Shown one piece after another: positions 45,771 through 55,834 of a stretch of 64,000 nucleotides of DNA. Made by a program: the position numbers and the translations under genes. Each line of letters begins with the position of its first letter. Position 1 is the first letter of the stretch. Source of the DNA: Bilabrum cf. latius (Eukaryota > Bigyra: Bicosoecida > Bigyra > Bicosoecida); contig OZ237735.1 in the NCBI GenBank assembly GCA_965178125.1, forward strand, positions 1,550,001-1,614,000, read 5' to 3'. Under the pieces are notes generated by a model, which saw only the letters and a list, made by a program, of their open reading frames with translations, was not told where the DNA came from and ran no database searches.

Positions 45771-47634
45771 TAAACTTGGCATTGAATCTTGCTGCTCTTA
45801 CTTATACTAGTAGGTTGTATATTTCTTTTACTTACAATATATTCACTTCGGTGTCACGCGATGGACCACTGATTGGTGGTACAGTAGGGCTACCCTCACG
45901 TAGTACTACGCAAGATGTGGCAGCAAAGCTTGCCACTCAAGTCATAAGCAGAGGTCAGTTCAACTCGATCCTTCTACAGACCTCGTCCCCGGAGTATCCG
46001 ACGAGCCAGACCCCGAGCCTACGGTGGACTGGCCAACCCTCTAAGCACCCGCCTCCATGCCACGGCCCAGGGGATGCGTAGCCTAGTGAAGACCGCAGGA
46101 GGTCGCCCATCTGCAGAGGCGAGCCCGTTCTGGCATCGGAGCCATCGCCTACTAGTAGCAGCCCCTCCTCTGCCTTGTCCAGCGAGTCAGCACCCCCCCC
46201 CTCCCCCCTGACCCTGCCGCGATAACGTCGCTCAGATCTCGCCCTACTGCGGCAGAGTCAGACCCACCCAGTCCATGGTCTGGTTGGAGTCCGCGATGCT
46301 TTCCAGCTCCAGCACGCACCAGGCCGGTGAGTGGTCACCACAAATTAAAGTATCAATTCGAAAACCATGACAAATGATGCAAAATATTGCACAACGAATG
46401 TCTTAATCCCAAGCCAGCGGAGAATCGTTGGCCTTGGAGAAACGGCAGCGGTACAAGCCTGCCTCATAGCGCATGCACAGCCGGTTATGGTATACAAGGC
46501 ATGGTACAGCGAGACGAAGCCACACGGCATGCTCGCGGCCCTACAGCATCTATATACTCCGAGCAGCCAGCAACCCCTGTCGAACCTACAGCCTGGCTTT
46601 CAGAGCTAATGCAGATGATGTCCCGCTCGAACTTGAACTAGAAGACACGCCGTAACTTTTAGTGCCACGTGCACAGCTGACAACAGCATCATCAGCCTCG
46701 TTAACCTTGGCCAACTTGCCGGGATGGAATTTGCCTGGATGTCCATCTTGGTTCACTATTGGAACTTGGAGAATGTAAACATGGTTGACTCCATGATGTG
46801 TCCGACTCGCACTCAGTTGCTGTAGCGGCGTGCCTCGGATCTCGACCTGGAATCCTGCATAGCATGCCGGCTACGGTGTCGATCACCACCGCCGTTAGGA
46901 CACGGGACATATCATTGCAACCTCCAAGCCGTGGTGCAAATGCTTCACTTGGCATATGCTGTAGCATAGCCTATACGAAGCTTGAATGTGCTCCTTGCTC
47001 GTATTTCCCTCGGCGGGGACAAGGTTGCATCTAATGTCCCGGTCGAAATTGCTACAGCTACCTGAGGTGGGGACCTCACAGCTCGGCTCGATCGCGATTG
47101 CGAATCCATCGGCCGTGCCGCGCTGGCAGCATTGTCCAATTCACGACCTTTTAGCGTGGCGGGCGCACTGCTTGCGGCTGATGCCGCTGCTGTCTGCATC
47201 ATAGCTCCAGAATCAAATCTATCAGATCTGCTGAATAAAATGATGCTAGAGTAGGGCAAACATTCAATACTTGCCTCCGAGATTTGAGTGGGACATCCTG
47301 CTTGGCGGTGCCGGTGCATTACATCGCAATCATTGTACTGTTTTTTTGGGGAAACTAGGTACTCACCAATCACGAAGGCAGCAACAAGCTCCAGTGTAAT
47401 GACTGGAAGGTGCAAACGCCTGATATACTGACTGTATGTATGCTCTCAAGGCTGTTTGTGCGCGATTTGCAACGGTCGTGGCGCGGCGATTTTGATCCGA
47501 TCTGGTTCCGCTGTTCGCAGGCAACAAGAAAGTTTGGCTAAATTCTCAACTCTTCGCGCCTACACATTCGTCTAGATGTACCCTTTTAGCTATTATTATA
47601 CTATTCGTGTGTGCGGGGCTCTACAACCAGCGTG
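45771..47634. other. Unresolved, less GC-rich interval
   Basis: No conserved protein is recognised. Open segments include a plus-strand frame to UAA at about 46222 (Ser/Pro-rich), a plus-strand segment about 46387-46670 with two UAGs, and a minus-strand frame 47415-46945 that ends in UGA. A good donor (gtgagt) follows LVAAFVIG near 47360. These could be exons of one or more genes, but I cannot join them with confidence. Confidence 0.3.
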
Positions 47635-48381
47635 ATGAGCTCTGTATCGTGGGCCACTGCACCTTGTGGTGCACGGCTCGGTATCAAGGACAAGATGCAT
47701 GCGCACTGCTTACGATGTGGCAGCCAAAAGTGCGCAAATACATTGGAATTAGTGCGTAGATATCTATTCGATGGCTATCGAGATGCTGAGTAGACCATCA
47801 GAGGAGCTGAAGGAGTCCGGCTGCAGGATCTCCGACGGCTTACCTCGGTTGAGTTTTATCGCACGCTCGAGGCGGTGCAACAACTTAGCCAAATTTAGGC
47901 AAGTATAGCTTAGATCGGTTTACGGCAAGGATCCGTTGCACAGTCTGTGGAAGTAGATCACAGGTGAGGTAGTGAAAGTGTAGTCCGGTTCGCATCCCTT
48001 TGTCACTATCGTATTCAACCTTCAGTATATATGGAATATGCGCGTAATAATATTTTCCGAATGTTTGCATTGCCACTACCTTGCAGCAACAATTAGGTTC
48101 GGGAAGCTGGCAAGGGAGCTGGCAAGGAGCTATCACGGTCAACCAAAAGTGGAGTGCAATCACATTCGAACAACAGTATCAGTGCTGCAACAGCTGTGGT
48201 TGAGCCGAATTCAGAGACATATACTGGATCAGGCATATATGCAAGGACTCCACAAACATTGATAAATCTTAGCTACAGTGTCCGAGCCCTTGTGTCCTTT
48301 GTGTCTCAATGGCAACCCCAACATTGGTGCCAAAAGTATGATAGTTTACATGGGCTATAGCCACTTTGCGCACCATCATAA
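47635..48381 (+). CDS. Hypothetical two-exon protein with in-frame UAGs
   Basis: Candidate exons 47635-47963 and 48087-48381 (donor gtgagg, acceptor TTGCAG, both matching the window's splice pattern), 207 residues, stop UAA. It has a CxxC (CLRCGSQKC). A helical stretch follows (VEFYRTLEAVQQLSQI) in which UAG falls several times at plausible Gln positions. The second exon is Ser/Thr-rich. No family is recognised. The gene lies between the two hairpin clusters. The call rests only on frame continuity and splice signals. Confidence 0.35.
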
Positions 48382-48740
48382 TCTGTTGGACCGTTTTGTG
48401 TCAGGTGTACGGTTGTCTTTGCTTTGTCTACCTGCAAGTGGTCCATCGGAACCACTCCCCCGTTCCAGGCCTTCCAAAAGGTACAACGGCGCACAAATCC
48501 ATATCCAGAATCAAATATCGAAAACGAACGATATTATGAACTGCGCGCGAACGCGATCATTGTGGGGCCGATCCTCGTCGTCCCCCCAAGGATCTGTTCC
48601 GCCTGTCCAAACACAGGCTGGTCCGCGACAACATGATCCTCAATCATCTTGGTAAAGAGTAGGTGAGCCAAAACTTATTTTGAGTTCATCAAAACTTTAA
48701 AACTACTAGCTGAAGCAGTCAGATGACTGCTCCAGGCGTA
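48382..48740. other. Possible additional exons (plus strand)
   Basis: Two protein-like segments are visible in different frames. One follows a TGCAAG acceptor-like site near 48438 (TPPFQAFQKVQRRTNPYPES). The other ends at a good donor near 48661 (KHRLVRDNMILNHLGKE, then UAG and gtgagc). I cannot link them to a defined gene. Confidence 0.25.
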
Positions 48741-48833
48741 GCGTGCCCAAGCGTGGGACGGGGGGTCCCACGCTTGGGCAGGGGTGCCCAAGCGTGGGAC
48801 CCCCCCCTCCCACGCTTGGGCACGGGAGGGGGA
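48741..48833. repeat. Hairpin repeat cluster 2: four alternating-orientation copies
   Basis: Same GTGCCCAAGCGTGGGA motif as cluster 1, four copies in +,-,+,- order. Positions 48784-48833 are the exact reverse complement of 45626-45675. Confidence 0.93.
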
Positions 48834-49284
48834 CGATGGGAACGGTCGGTACGCCTTCATCTGGACGACAATATCATGATTTTCCTGCTCGCATGTTAGT
48901 TATTGATGCAACCTTCCGCGGTATTGCCGTGGTGCAACTGAATTAAGGACTTTGATCTCGGTGTGCCAAATCGAGTCAATGGTCGACTGCTGCAACTGTT
49001 TTTTCGCAGGTCTTGCAGGAATGGGAGCCGCTCAGCTGCCAATAGAGGGCGTTTTTGAAGCCTAGACAGCAACATTGGCCATTGACTTGACGTGAGAGAA
49101 ACGCCCTTCGCTGAGCCGTGGGCAGCAGACGCGCCATCCACCAGTGGACCGTTCGGTGAATGCTCGACTGCTCCCGCAGCCTTTGCCCCGACCGTGTTCG
49201 CATGAGATAGCAGGGAACGTAGAATGGAGAGTAGGTTGTGATTACGGGGGACATGAGAAAGCCTACAGTAACAAGTCCAAGGAA
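48834..49284. other. Intergenic, no supported gene
   Basis: Open frames exist on both strands but none shows a recognisable domain or consistent splice context. Confidence 0.35.
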
Positions 49285-49536
49285 TCAAGGAACGTCATAC
49301 ATCGGAATCATGCGAGTAACCTGCCTAGGAGACGAGGTTGGGTGCTCAACCACTGTGGTTGGAACGCCGACAACATGTTTTACTGCCACCATAGTTGGGG
49401 GGGAGCGGAGGTACGCTGCTAGCTTCTCCCCAGAAGGGTCCACCACAGTGACTTGCCCAGCACCAGCATCGGCAAACATTCCAATGCAGCGTACCGGAAA
49501 CTGTACGAGCGGGTCGGCATTGATGGCGTAGCGCAT
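49285..49536 (-). CDS. Hypothetical 83-residue protein
   Basis: ATG 49536 to UGA at 49287-49285. The composition is protein-like (VQFPVRCIGMFADAGAGQ; VVDPSGEKLAAYL), with alternating hydrophobic and polar stretches suggesting beta structure. Not recognised. It could be an exon of a longer gene. Confidence 0.35.
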   Translation of the reverse strand: MRYAINADPLVQFPVRCIGMFADAGAGQVTVVDPSGEKLAAYLRSPPTMVAVKHVVGVPTTVVEHPTSSPRQVTRMIPMYDVP

Positions 49537-49772
49537 GCCATACAGTCATGTTATTCTTGCGTTACTTTGTTGCATCGCTTGGGTCGCTGGGCACAGGCTG
49601 GCCCGGAGCGACGGTTGAATCAGAGAGTGCAGCAGCGAGAAATCAATTTCCAGTCTCCGTTTTCCATTCCATTCACCGTTTAAGTATATAACGCCCAAAA
49701 GAGGGGGTGCGGAATGCCCTGCCTGACAGCGCGGTAATGTATCCGTCTTGTTTATCTGTCCGTCGATCTTGA

Positions 49773-51314
49773 TCACGCAGATGCCGATACCTTGGTCCCT
49801 TCCTCCCCCTCTTCCCCCTCCTCCCCCTCCCCTCCCTGCTGCCGCTCGCCCTCCGGTGCATCGCCCGCGCCGTCCCCGCCGTCGCTATCGCTTTCCGGCG
49901 GGGCGGTGGTGTGCTTGGGCGTGACCACGATCCTCTCCTTGTGCGTGCTAACCGCCGTGCGGAAGCCCTCCAGTATGAAGTCGTAGCCCTCTGCCTCCAG
50001 CATGTCGAACATCTGCTGGTTGTGGTCCACCCCTGCCGTCTCAACGGCTATATCCAGTGCCACCCGCGAGATGTCGTGCTCCACCCAGGCCCTCTCGTGC
50101 TGGATCTCACGGATACTCACGCCGGCATCGGCGAGGACCTTGGTGATGGCAGAGATGCCCCCGGGGCGGTCCGACACAGTGGCCTTGAACCGAACCAGCC
50201 GGCCATCCGCGGCCAACCCTCGGTCCATGACGCGCGAGATCGTCACGGTGTCCACGTTGCCCCCGCAGAGGGGCAGCACCACCGTCTTGCCACGCAGGTC
50301 GGGCAGCACCCGCTCCGATGCATCTTCCTCGTGCCACTGCAGCATGGCAGCCAGTCCAGTGGCACCGCCCCCTTCCACCACGCACTTTTCGAGCTCCAGC
50401 AGCCTCAGCATGGCCAGCGCGATGAACCTCTCCTTGACCAGGGCGACGGGGCCCACCAGCTCTTTGCAGAGGTCAAAAGCGTTGGATCCTACCCTGTTCA
50501 CCAAGAGGCCGTCGGCAAGGGTCCGGCCTGCCGGCACGTCCACCACGTGGCCTGCCCTCAGAGATTCGCTGAGGCTGGGAACAGTGGCGGGCTCGGCCCC
50601 GAGCACCTGCACGGAGGGCTTGAGGGTCTTGAGGGCGAGCGCGGAGCCAGCGATCAGGCCCGCCCCGCCGACGGGAATGACGACTGCGTCCACGTCAGGC
50701 ACGTCCTCTGCGATTTCGATTCCCATGGTCCCGGCACCTGCGATCACGTCTGGGTCGTCGTAGCCGTTCACGTAGGCCAGCCCCTCCTGCTCCGAGAGCT
50801 GCATGGCCACCTCTCGGCTTTCCATGAGGTGATCTCCCTCAAGTACTACGTTCGCACCAATGTCTCTGCAGTTCTGCACTTTAGTGAGCGGCGCGATGCG
50901 CGGCATAACCACTGTCACCGGGATCCCAAGATCGACAGCATGGAAGGCGAGGGCCTGGGCATGATTCCCCGCACTTGCTGCGATGACCCCGCGCCTGCGC
51001 TGCTCTGGTGACATCATGAGCAATGCATTACGCGCGCCTCTCTCCTTAAAACTCCCTGTCGGGTGCATGAACTCGTCTTTCACGAACACTCTCGCATCAA
51101 GAAGCCTAGACAGTTTCTTTGACTCGCGGCAAGGGGTCCGATGCACGCGATCGCGGATACGATAGTTGGCTTGAGATACATCTCCGAATGTGATTGCGGG
51201 CGGCACCCTCGTGGATGCCGAAGCACTGGCAGTGAACAGACGATTCGATTTTGCCCTGGCTCCTCGCGCCCCAACAAGAGCCATCCTGCTGCATCTCGCA
51301 CATTTAGAGTGCAT
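49773..51314 (-). CDS. Threonine dehydratase (L-threonine ammonia-lyase), PLP-dependent, with ACT domain
   Basis: Deaminates Thr/Ser to 2-oxobutyrate/pyruvate. The frame has 513 residues from ATG 51314, with a presequence rich in Arg, Ala and Ser, probably mitochondrial. The PLP Lys is in PTGSFKERGARNALL. The Gly loop and cofactor motifs follow (SAGNHAQALAFHA; PVGGAGLIAGSALA; LPLCGGNVD). The C-terminal ACT domain reads VSDRPGGISAITKVLADAGVS. It ends with an Asp/Glu/Gly-rich tail and UGA. No in-frame UAG. An alternative ATG at 51431 would add 39 residues that look less like a presequence. Single-ACT architecture resembles catabolic-type enzymes rather than the two-ACT biosynthetic IlvA. Head to head with AcpS across 180 bp. 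Confidence 0.92.
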   Translation of the reverse strand: MHSKCARCSRMALVGARGARAKSNRLFTASASASTRVPPAITFGDVSQANYRIRDRVHRTPCRESKKLSRLLDARVFVKDEFMHPTGSFKERGARNALLMMSPEQRRRGVIAASAGNHAQALAFHAVDLGIPVTVVMPRIAPLTKVQNCRDIGANVVLEGDHLMESREVAMQLSEQEGLAYVNGYDDPDVIAGAGTMGIEIAEDVPDVDAVVIPVGGAGLIAGSALALKTLKPSVQVLGAEPATVPSLSESLRAGHVVDVPAGRTLADGLLVNRVGSNAFDLCKELVGPVALVKERFIALAMLRLLELEKCVVEGGGATGLAAMLQWHEEDASERVLPDLRGKTVVLPLCGGNVDTVTISRVMDRGLAADGRLVRFKATVSDRPGGISAITKVLADAGVSIREIQHERAWVEHDISRVALDIAVETAGVDHNQQMFDMLEAEGYDFILEGFRTAVSTHKERIVVTPKHTTAPPESDSDGGDGAGDAPEGERQQGGEGEEGEEGEEGTKVSASA

Positions 51315-51494
51315 AATGAGTATCAATAGCAAGTTAACACTGCTTCTTGCCGCACAGGAATCCAAACAAGGCAAGCAATCAGCCGTGATTCTGTCGCAGA
51401 GAGCATTCCATTCTTCCAGCGGAACCAACATTGAGAGTGCGCGGCGCCGATTCTGAACGAAGGGAGGCAACACCTTTCACGCAGTCATGATAGG

Positions 51495-52064
51495 ATGCAG
51501 GCTCTGATTGGAGTTGGTGTAGACATATGCCATGCACCACGAGTTGTTCGTCTCTTGGATAGGTACGGGGAGCGATTCCTCGCTAGGGCTTTTGCCCCTA
51601 GCGAAATTGACAAGATACGGTTGCTAGAATCGCGCGGACGTGACGGTGAAGCAGCGTTGCTATCATTTGTAGGTTCAAGATGGGCAGCTAAGGAAGCATT
51701 TTTCAAGGCTGTGAGGGGTCGCTGGCGTGTGGCATTCCCTGAGATAGAGCTGGCGCCGTCGGATGCAAGCGCCCGGTCTACTCCATTGGAATACGCACAG
51801 CTGCCGGTCGCACTCGACGAAAGGACAGCAAACAACTTGCCTGGACCACATATACGCATCTCTGGTGCGGCACGTAGGGAGTGCGAAGCGCTGGGCGTAT
51901 CACGGGCCGAAGTCAGCATTAGCCACGACGGCGAATACTGCGCGGCCTTTGTGGCACTCATGGCAGACTCACATGGTCTGGACTCAGGGTGTCCCGCAAG
52001 CCTTCCCGAAGTGGCGATGCAGCCGAAAGAATGGGATGGAGACACGAGCTCCGGGAGGCAGTGA
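51495..52064 (+). CDS. Holo-[acyl-carrier-protein] synthase, AcpS type
   Basis: 4'-phosphopantetheinyl transferase that activates ACP, probably for mitochondrial or plastid fatty-acid synthesis by family role. Signature IGVGVDICHAPRV (metal Asp) at the N-terminus and GSRWAAKEAFFKA (Glu and Lys of the active site) near residues 55-67. A SISHDGEYCAAFV strand closes the fold. At 189 residues it is longer than bacterial AcpS (about 125), with an insertion and a polar C-terminal tail. No targeting peptide is seen before the fold. The stop is UGA, with no UAG. Confidence 0.9.
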   Translation: MQALIGVGVDICHAPRVVRLLDRYGERFLARAFAPSEIDKIRLLESRGRDGEAALLSFVGSRWAAKEAFFKAVRGRWRVAFPEIELAPSDASARSTPLEYAQLPVALDERTANNLPGPHIRISGAARRECEALGVSRAEVSISHDGEYCAAFVALMADSHGLDSGCPASLPEVAMQPKEWDGDTSSGRQ

Positions 52065-52187
52065 CATTGCATTGGATTGCATCCTCCTCTGAAGCGTTGC
52101 TCACCCTACCGAGCACTGTGTGGCGTCTCAAACAACACGGTATTCATTTCATTCCCACCCTCGCAACCGTATGCAATCATTACAATG

Positions 52188-53183
52188 TCATCGTCTGCGA
52201 GGCCTAGACGCGGCTCGTCCCTGTCCTCGTTGTCGGCGCCGCCTGGCTGCCCCCCGATCGGCGTCAACGCCGGCCTGGGCCTCGCCGATGCCCGATTCCG
52301 ATTCCGAATCGCGTTTCACGCCTTCGCTCCCATCATCGGTGCAATCCCTACGCTGGGACGCGCCGGCGTGGCCCTCTTCCGCCGCATCGGTACTATCGGA
52401 GACAGGTTTTGCATAGTAGTTCAGCACCCACGAGTACGCCGGTATGGCTGCGGTTGCCACCAAGAAAGCGAGCGCGACTGGGTATAGCATCGAGAGCGCC
52501 GAGCGCGGTATCCCATGCCACACCGGTTCAACGATGAAGTTGTACGACACTTCCGCCGGCTCGCATCGCTCGCCCCTGGTAGCGCTCGCACCGCAGCTCA
52601 GGCGAGACGTGGCGCCACGAGGGGCTGCACTGACCACAAAGATCATCGTATCTGATGTATTATCGCCCCCGTGATTATCTGCTCGATCTTCCTCCCGCTC
52701 GATGGCTTCCAGGATCTCAGGGCACTGCAGGTGAGCACTCTGCACGGCCAGCTCGAACTCGTCGGAGCTCTCAGATAGTCCGTGAACAGATGCTATGGTC
52801 CTCCGATTCTAAACGGCGAGCAGGCTTGCTGCTCCCACCTTCTATCCAGCACTTGAGACTCGAGTTGTCGTTGTATCGAGAAGCCTCCGCGAATCGGGAG
52901 ATGCTCGCTCAACAGCAACTCTAGGTCTCATGGCACGCTTCTCTTGCACCAAATCGAGGAGCCTGTACGCTGCGATTCCAAACGAGATGGGCTAACTAGC
53001 TGTACAAGACACTCTCGCTTCAAGTTCATCATATTTGAACTCTGATGGGATATGTATCGCAAACACGGCTCCGCACTCCCACCACAGTGACTATACTACG
53101 CCAAACTTGGTCGAACCTACTTGCAGATCGTACAAATGCTTCGATTGCACCTAGATTATTGCAAATAGCAGCAATAATTGCAT
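52188..53183 (-). CDS. Type I membrane protein, PIG-X/PBN1-like (candidate)
   Basis: Reading UAG as sense opens 331 codons from ATG 53183 to UGA 52190-52188, where the standard code shows only the last 185. It has a signal peptide MQLLLLFAII-x-VQS and a luminal region with WWECGAVFAIHIPSEFKYDE. Near the end is VSYNFIVEPVWHGIPRSAL, followed by one transmembrane helix (LYPVALAFLVATAAIPAYSW) and an Arg-rich cytosolic tail. This order resembles PIG-X, the stabilising subunit of GPI mannosyltransferase I: signal peptide, IP.G.Y.D.(Y)EL-like motif, (I)P.G before a C-terminal TM. Similarity is short and by eye. Five UAGs. Head to head with VDAC across 142 bp. Confidence 0.55.
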
Positions 53184-53325
53184 AAGTATCCAAGGCATGT
53201 TGCGATTAGGCCCAGCAAGCCCCGAAAGGCAACTTCATTTATAGCGTGTATTTATGAACCACGAAAAACAAGACTGCGTGGCGAGAGGACTCGCGCGTAC
53301 ACGCATCTCAAGGTAGTTTACTAGC

Positions 53326-54772
53326 ATGCAGAAGTTCGGAGACGTGTTCAAGCCTGTCGACGGTGAGTATCTGGGACCTTTTGCAATTTCTCCGTCATTA
53401 TCCGGCCGAAAGCTTCGGAAGTGTCTTGACTTGGAGCTGCTGCGCTGTTGATTGGCTTGTGGCCAAGGGTTTCACGCGTCGTACCTGGTTCTTTCAGCGG
53501 TGTTTCAGCCAGATGGCTCCCATCATTTATTGTTAAAGTTGTTAAGCTTCCAAAAGAGCGCAGATTTCTTCAAGAAGTCTTTCAGCTTCGGCCACAGCGT
53601 GGAGGTTGCTAGCGCCACCGATGCCGGCGTCGTGAGTTTCCCGATTGATCCTACTGCGCTCGTGCTCTTGAATCATTGGTGGCTAGCCATTACCTTTAGA
53701 CAGGTTGTATAAGAATGAACCAGTGCGGCTTGATCATAGGCGGCCTGGGCCTTTCGGCGGCCTTGACTTCTCTTGGTGGCGAGAGCCTTTTGGACCGTTG
53801 AGCTCGATTGGCCGCGAAGTTTATCGCCCATCCTTGCCGATTGTGCGTGCATTCGGCACAGATGTTGGTTGCCCGTGAACGCAATTAGTTTTGACCAGAA
53901 ATCGATGGGCTCTTGCCCCCGAACACTCTTCCATGGAAGATTTGCGACCAGCACCGCCGCTCCCCGTCCTTTGCCGCCTCGATCAATTTTTGCCCCCGCA
54001 GACCGTCACCGGTACCGCCAAGGTGGACGGCTCTAAGTTCAGCAGCAGCCTCAAGGCCAGCAAGTTTGCGTACCAGCGCCTCAATCTCGACAAGTTCGAG
54101 GTGGGCACCGACGGCAAGGTCGCCGCCAAGCTCATCCTCAAGGAGGCCGCCCCCGGCACCGAAGTGACCTTCGAGGCTACCGACGGCACCCGCATGTCTG
54201 CCGCCAAGACCTCCGCCGTGGTGGGCGCCTCCACCAAGCAGTCTGGCTTCACCGGGGATGTGTCCGTGGACGCAGTGACCGCCGCAGTGACCGGTTCCTT
54301 CACCACCGGCTACAAGAACTTCCTCCTTGGCGCCACCGGTTCCGTGGCCACTGGGCTCATGGGCGGCGACAAGGCCGGCCTCACCGGCGTTGACGCCGTG
54401 GTAGGGTACAAGGTGGGCGGCACGCAGCTGGCCGCCAAGACCAAGGACTCGCTCAAGAACCTCCAGATCGGCGTGAGCTCCAACCAGGGCGGCGTGCAGG
54501 TCGTGGGCCGCGTGGGCATGGCCGCCCCCAAGCTGGGATTCTCCGTGGGCAAGGGCAAGGCTCAGGAGGGCGTGACCGTGGAGATCGGCGCCAAGGTGCC
54601 CGTGGACGGCGCCACCGTGTCTGCCGCCGCCGGCATGAACGGCAAGGTGCGCGCCGCCTACCAGCTGAGCGTGTCCAAGTCTGCCTAGCTGACCACTTCC
54701 TTCGAGGTGAACGCCGCCAGCATCGAGTCCGACGACCACAAGATCGGCACCAAGCTGGCCTTCGCCTTCTGA
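53326..54772 (+). CDS. VDAC: Voltage-dependent anion channel (mitochondrial porin)
   Basis: Outer-mitochondrial-membrane beta-barrel channel. Exons 53326-53362, 53564-53631, 54002-54772 (gtgagt donors, GCGCAG and CCGCAG acceptors), 291 residues, family-typical. It starts MQKFGDVFKPVDDFFKKSF, then SFGHSVEVASATDAGV, like the VDAC N-terminal helix and first strand. Repeating amphipathic strands follow, such as VGYKVGGTQLAAKTKDSL. The end is HKIGTKLAFAF. UAG at 54686-54688 sits in the penultimate strand (KSA-x-LTTSFEV); stopping there would remove the last two strands. The two introns (201 and 370 nt) are among the longer ones here. Confidence 0.9.
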
Positions 54773-55136
54773 GTCGGCTAGTGAGCGAGTGACGAGCGGG
54801 CGAGCGATGGGGGAGCCTCGGAGCTAGCCAGCCGGTCAAGGTCAGAGTGGCGTTTTTTTCCCCTCTTTCTCCTTCGGGGCGGGCATTGGGCCCTGGCCTG
54901 GCGGGAGTGAACAGACACGAGAGAGTTGGTGTTTTTGTGTGTGTGCTGCCAGTGTCGGTCCAGATCCACATGTGTTCCCATCGCCGTACTCGCGTGGCTC
55001 GGCCGGAGCCCCGGCTGATGAAGTGGAGTGCACGCAAAGCCATATCTCTCGATTTCCACTGCAAAAGCTTTCGGCTGCTTCACTATTCGAGGCAGTAATA
55101 CGCAGTAGAGCGCGTTTGCAGTAAGGCACTACGCAG
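54773..55136. other. Intergenic, nothing recognised
   Basis: 364 bp between the VDAC stop and a reductase fragment. No conserved ORF, repeat or RNA gene is seen. Confidence 0.45.
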
Positions 55137-55546
55137 TCACCCGAGCACACCGCCGCCTCCGCCAAGGCCTCCCCGCACCGCCAGCACCGCAGTCAGGGCC
55201 TGGTGCACATCTCGCGCCATGGCCGCGCCGTCACCGCCCATGTACACGTAGTTGCCCTCCTTCACGATGAGCTGCCTGAGCCTGTCGGCCACCTGAGGCT
55301 CCAGCATGCGGTTCCACACGGACGTCCTGGCTCCCTCCACCAGGCCAGAGCCAGGCGGGGCACTGTTTTAGGAGTTGAGGAAGCAGAGTACGCATCCGCG
55401 CTGGCAGATGGCGACTCGGAGGGACCCACCGGCCCGTCGCATGTACATCCAGCCACATTGAGCACTTTTGTCGGACAGTGCCCTTGGTCTTCCGATTGTG
55501 CCGAGCTCTCTTCTTTCAATTTAAAAAATCGAACGTCGTGACACAA
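55137..55546 (-). pseudogene. Diflavin-reductase fragment, copy 1 (internal deletion)
   Basis: The minus strand at 55340-55137 encodes an intact NADPH-binding C-terminal segment (ADRLRQLIVKEGNYVYMGGD; MARDVHQALTAVL), as in NDOR1/TAH18-type reductases. It lacks the family's last ~40 residues. Upstream, in another frame, lies a segment shared with copy 2 (CDGPxGPSESPSA). The ~90-residue GDVLLLLGN part present in copies 2 and 3 is missing. This looks like a deleted duplicate. Confidence 0.6.
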
Positions 55547-55776
55547 ATGAAGATGAAGATGCCAATCAGGCGAGGCGACGAGACCTCTGAAATTCGTCTT
55601 GTTTCGTCTTTTAAGTCTCTATCTTGGCATTATCATTTGGATTAATCGACAGAAGCTTCGAAACGAGGTTGGGCAGAATTGACTCGACTCTTGTAGGGTG
55701 CCAGATCGCTTCAAGCTCGTTTGGTTCGCCGGTCGCTGGTTTTCGTTCGTTAATAGTCGGCAGCCAGCAGGCCTGT

Positions 55777-55786
55777 TATAAATATA
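55777..55786 (+). promoter_or_regulatory. TATA-like box upstream of zinc-finger gene 1
   Basis: TATAAATATA, 49 bp before the ATG at 55835. The paralogous upstream region of gene 2 has the weaker GATATAGAGATA at the same place. Confidence 0.4.
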
Positions 55787-55834
55787 CATACAAGTATAAA
55801 TTACAAACGTGAAAGTACAGTCCACCCAATCGCC

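Noticed and set aside
45626-48833. Confirmed DNA transposon with terminal inverted repeats
   Set aside because: The 50-bp inverted repeat is real, but no target-site duplication or recognisable transposase is seen, so I report it only as an unusual repeat structure.
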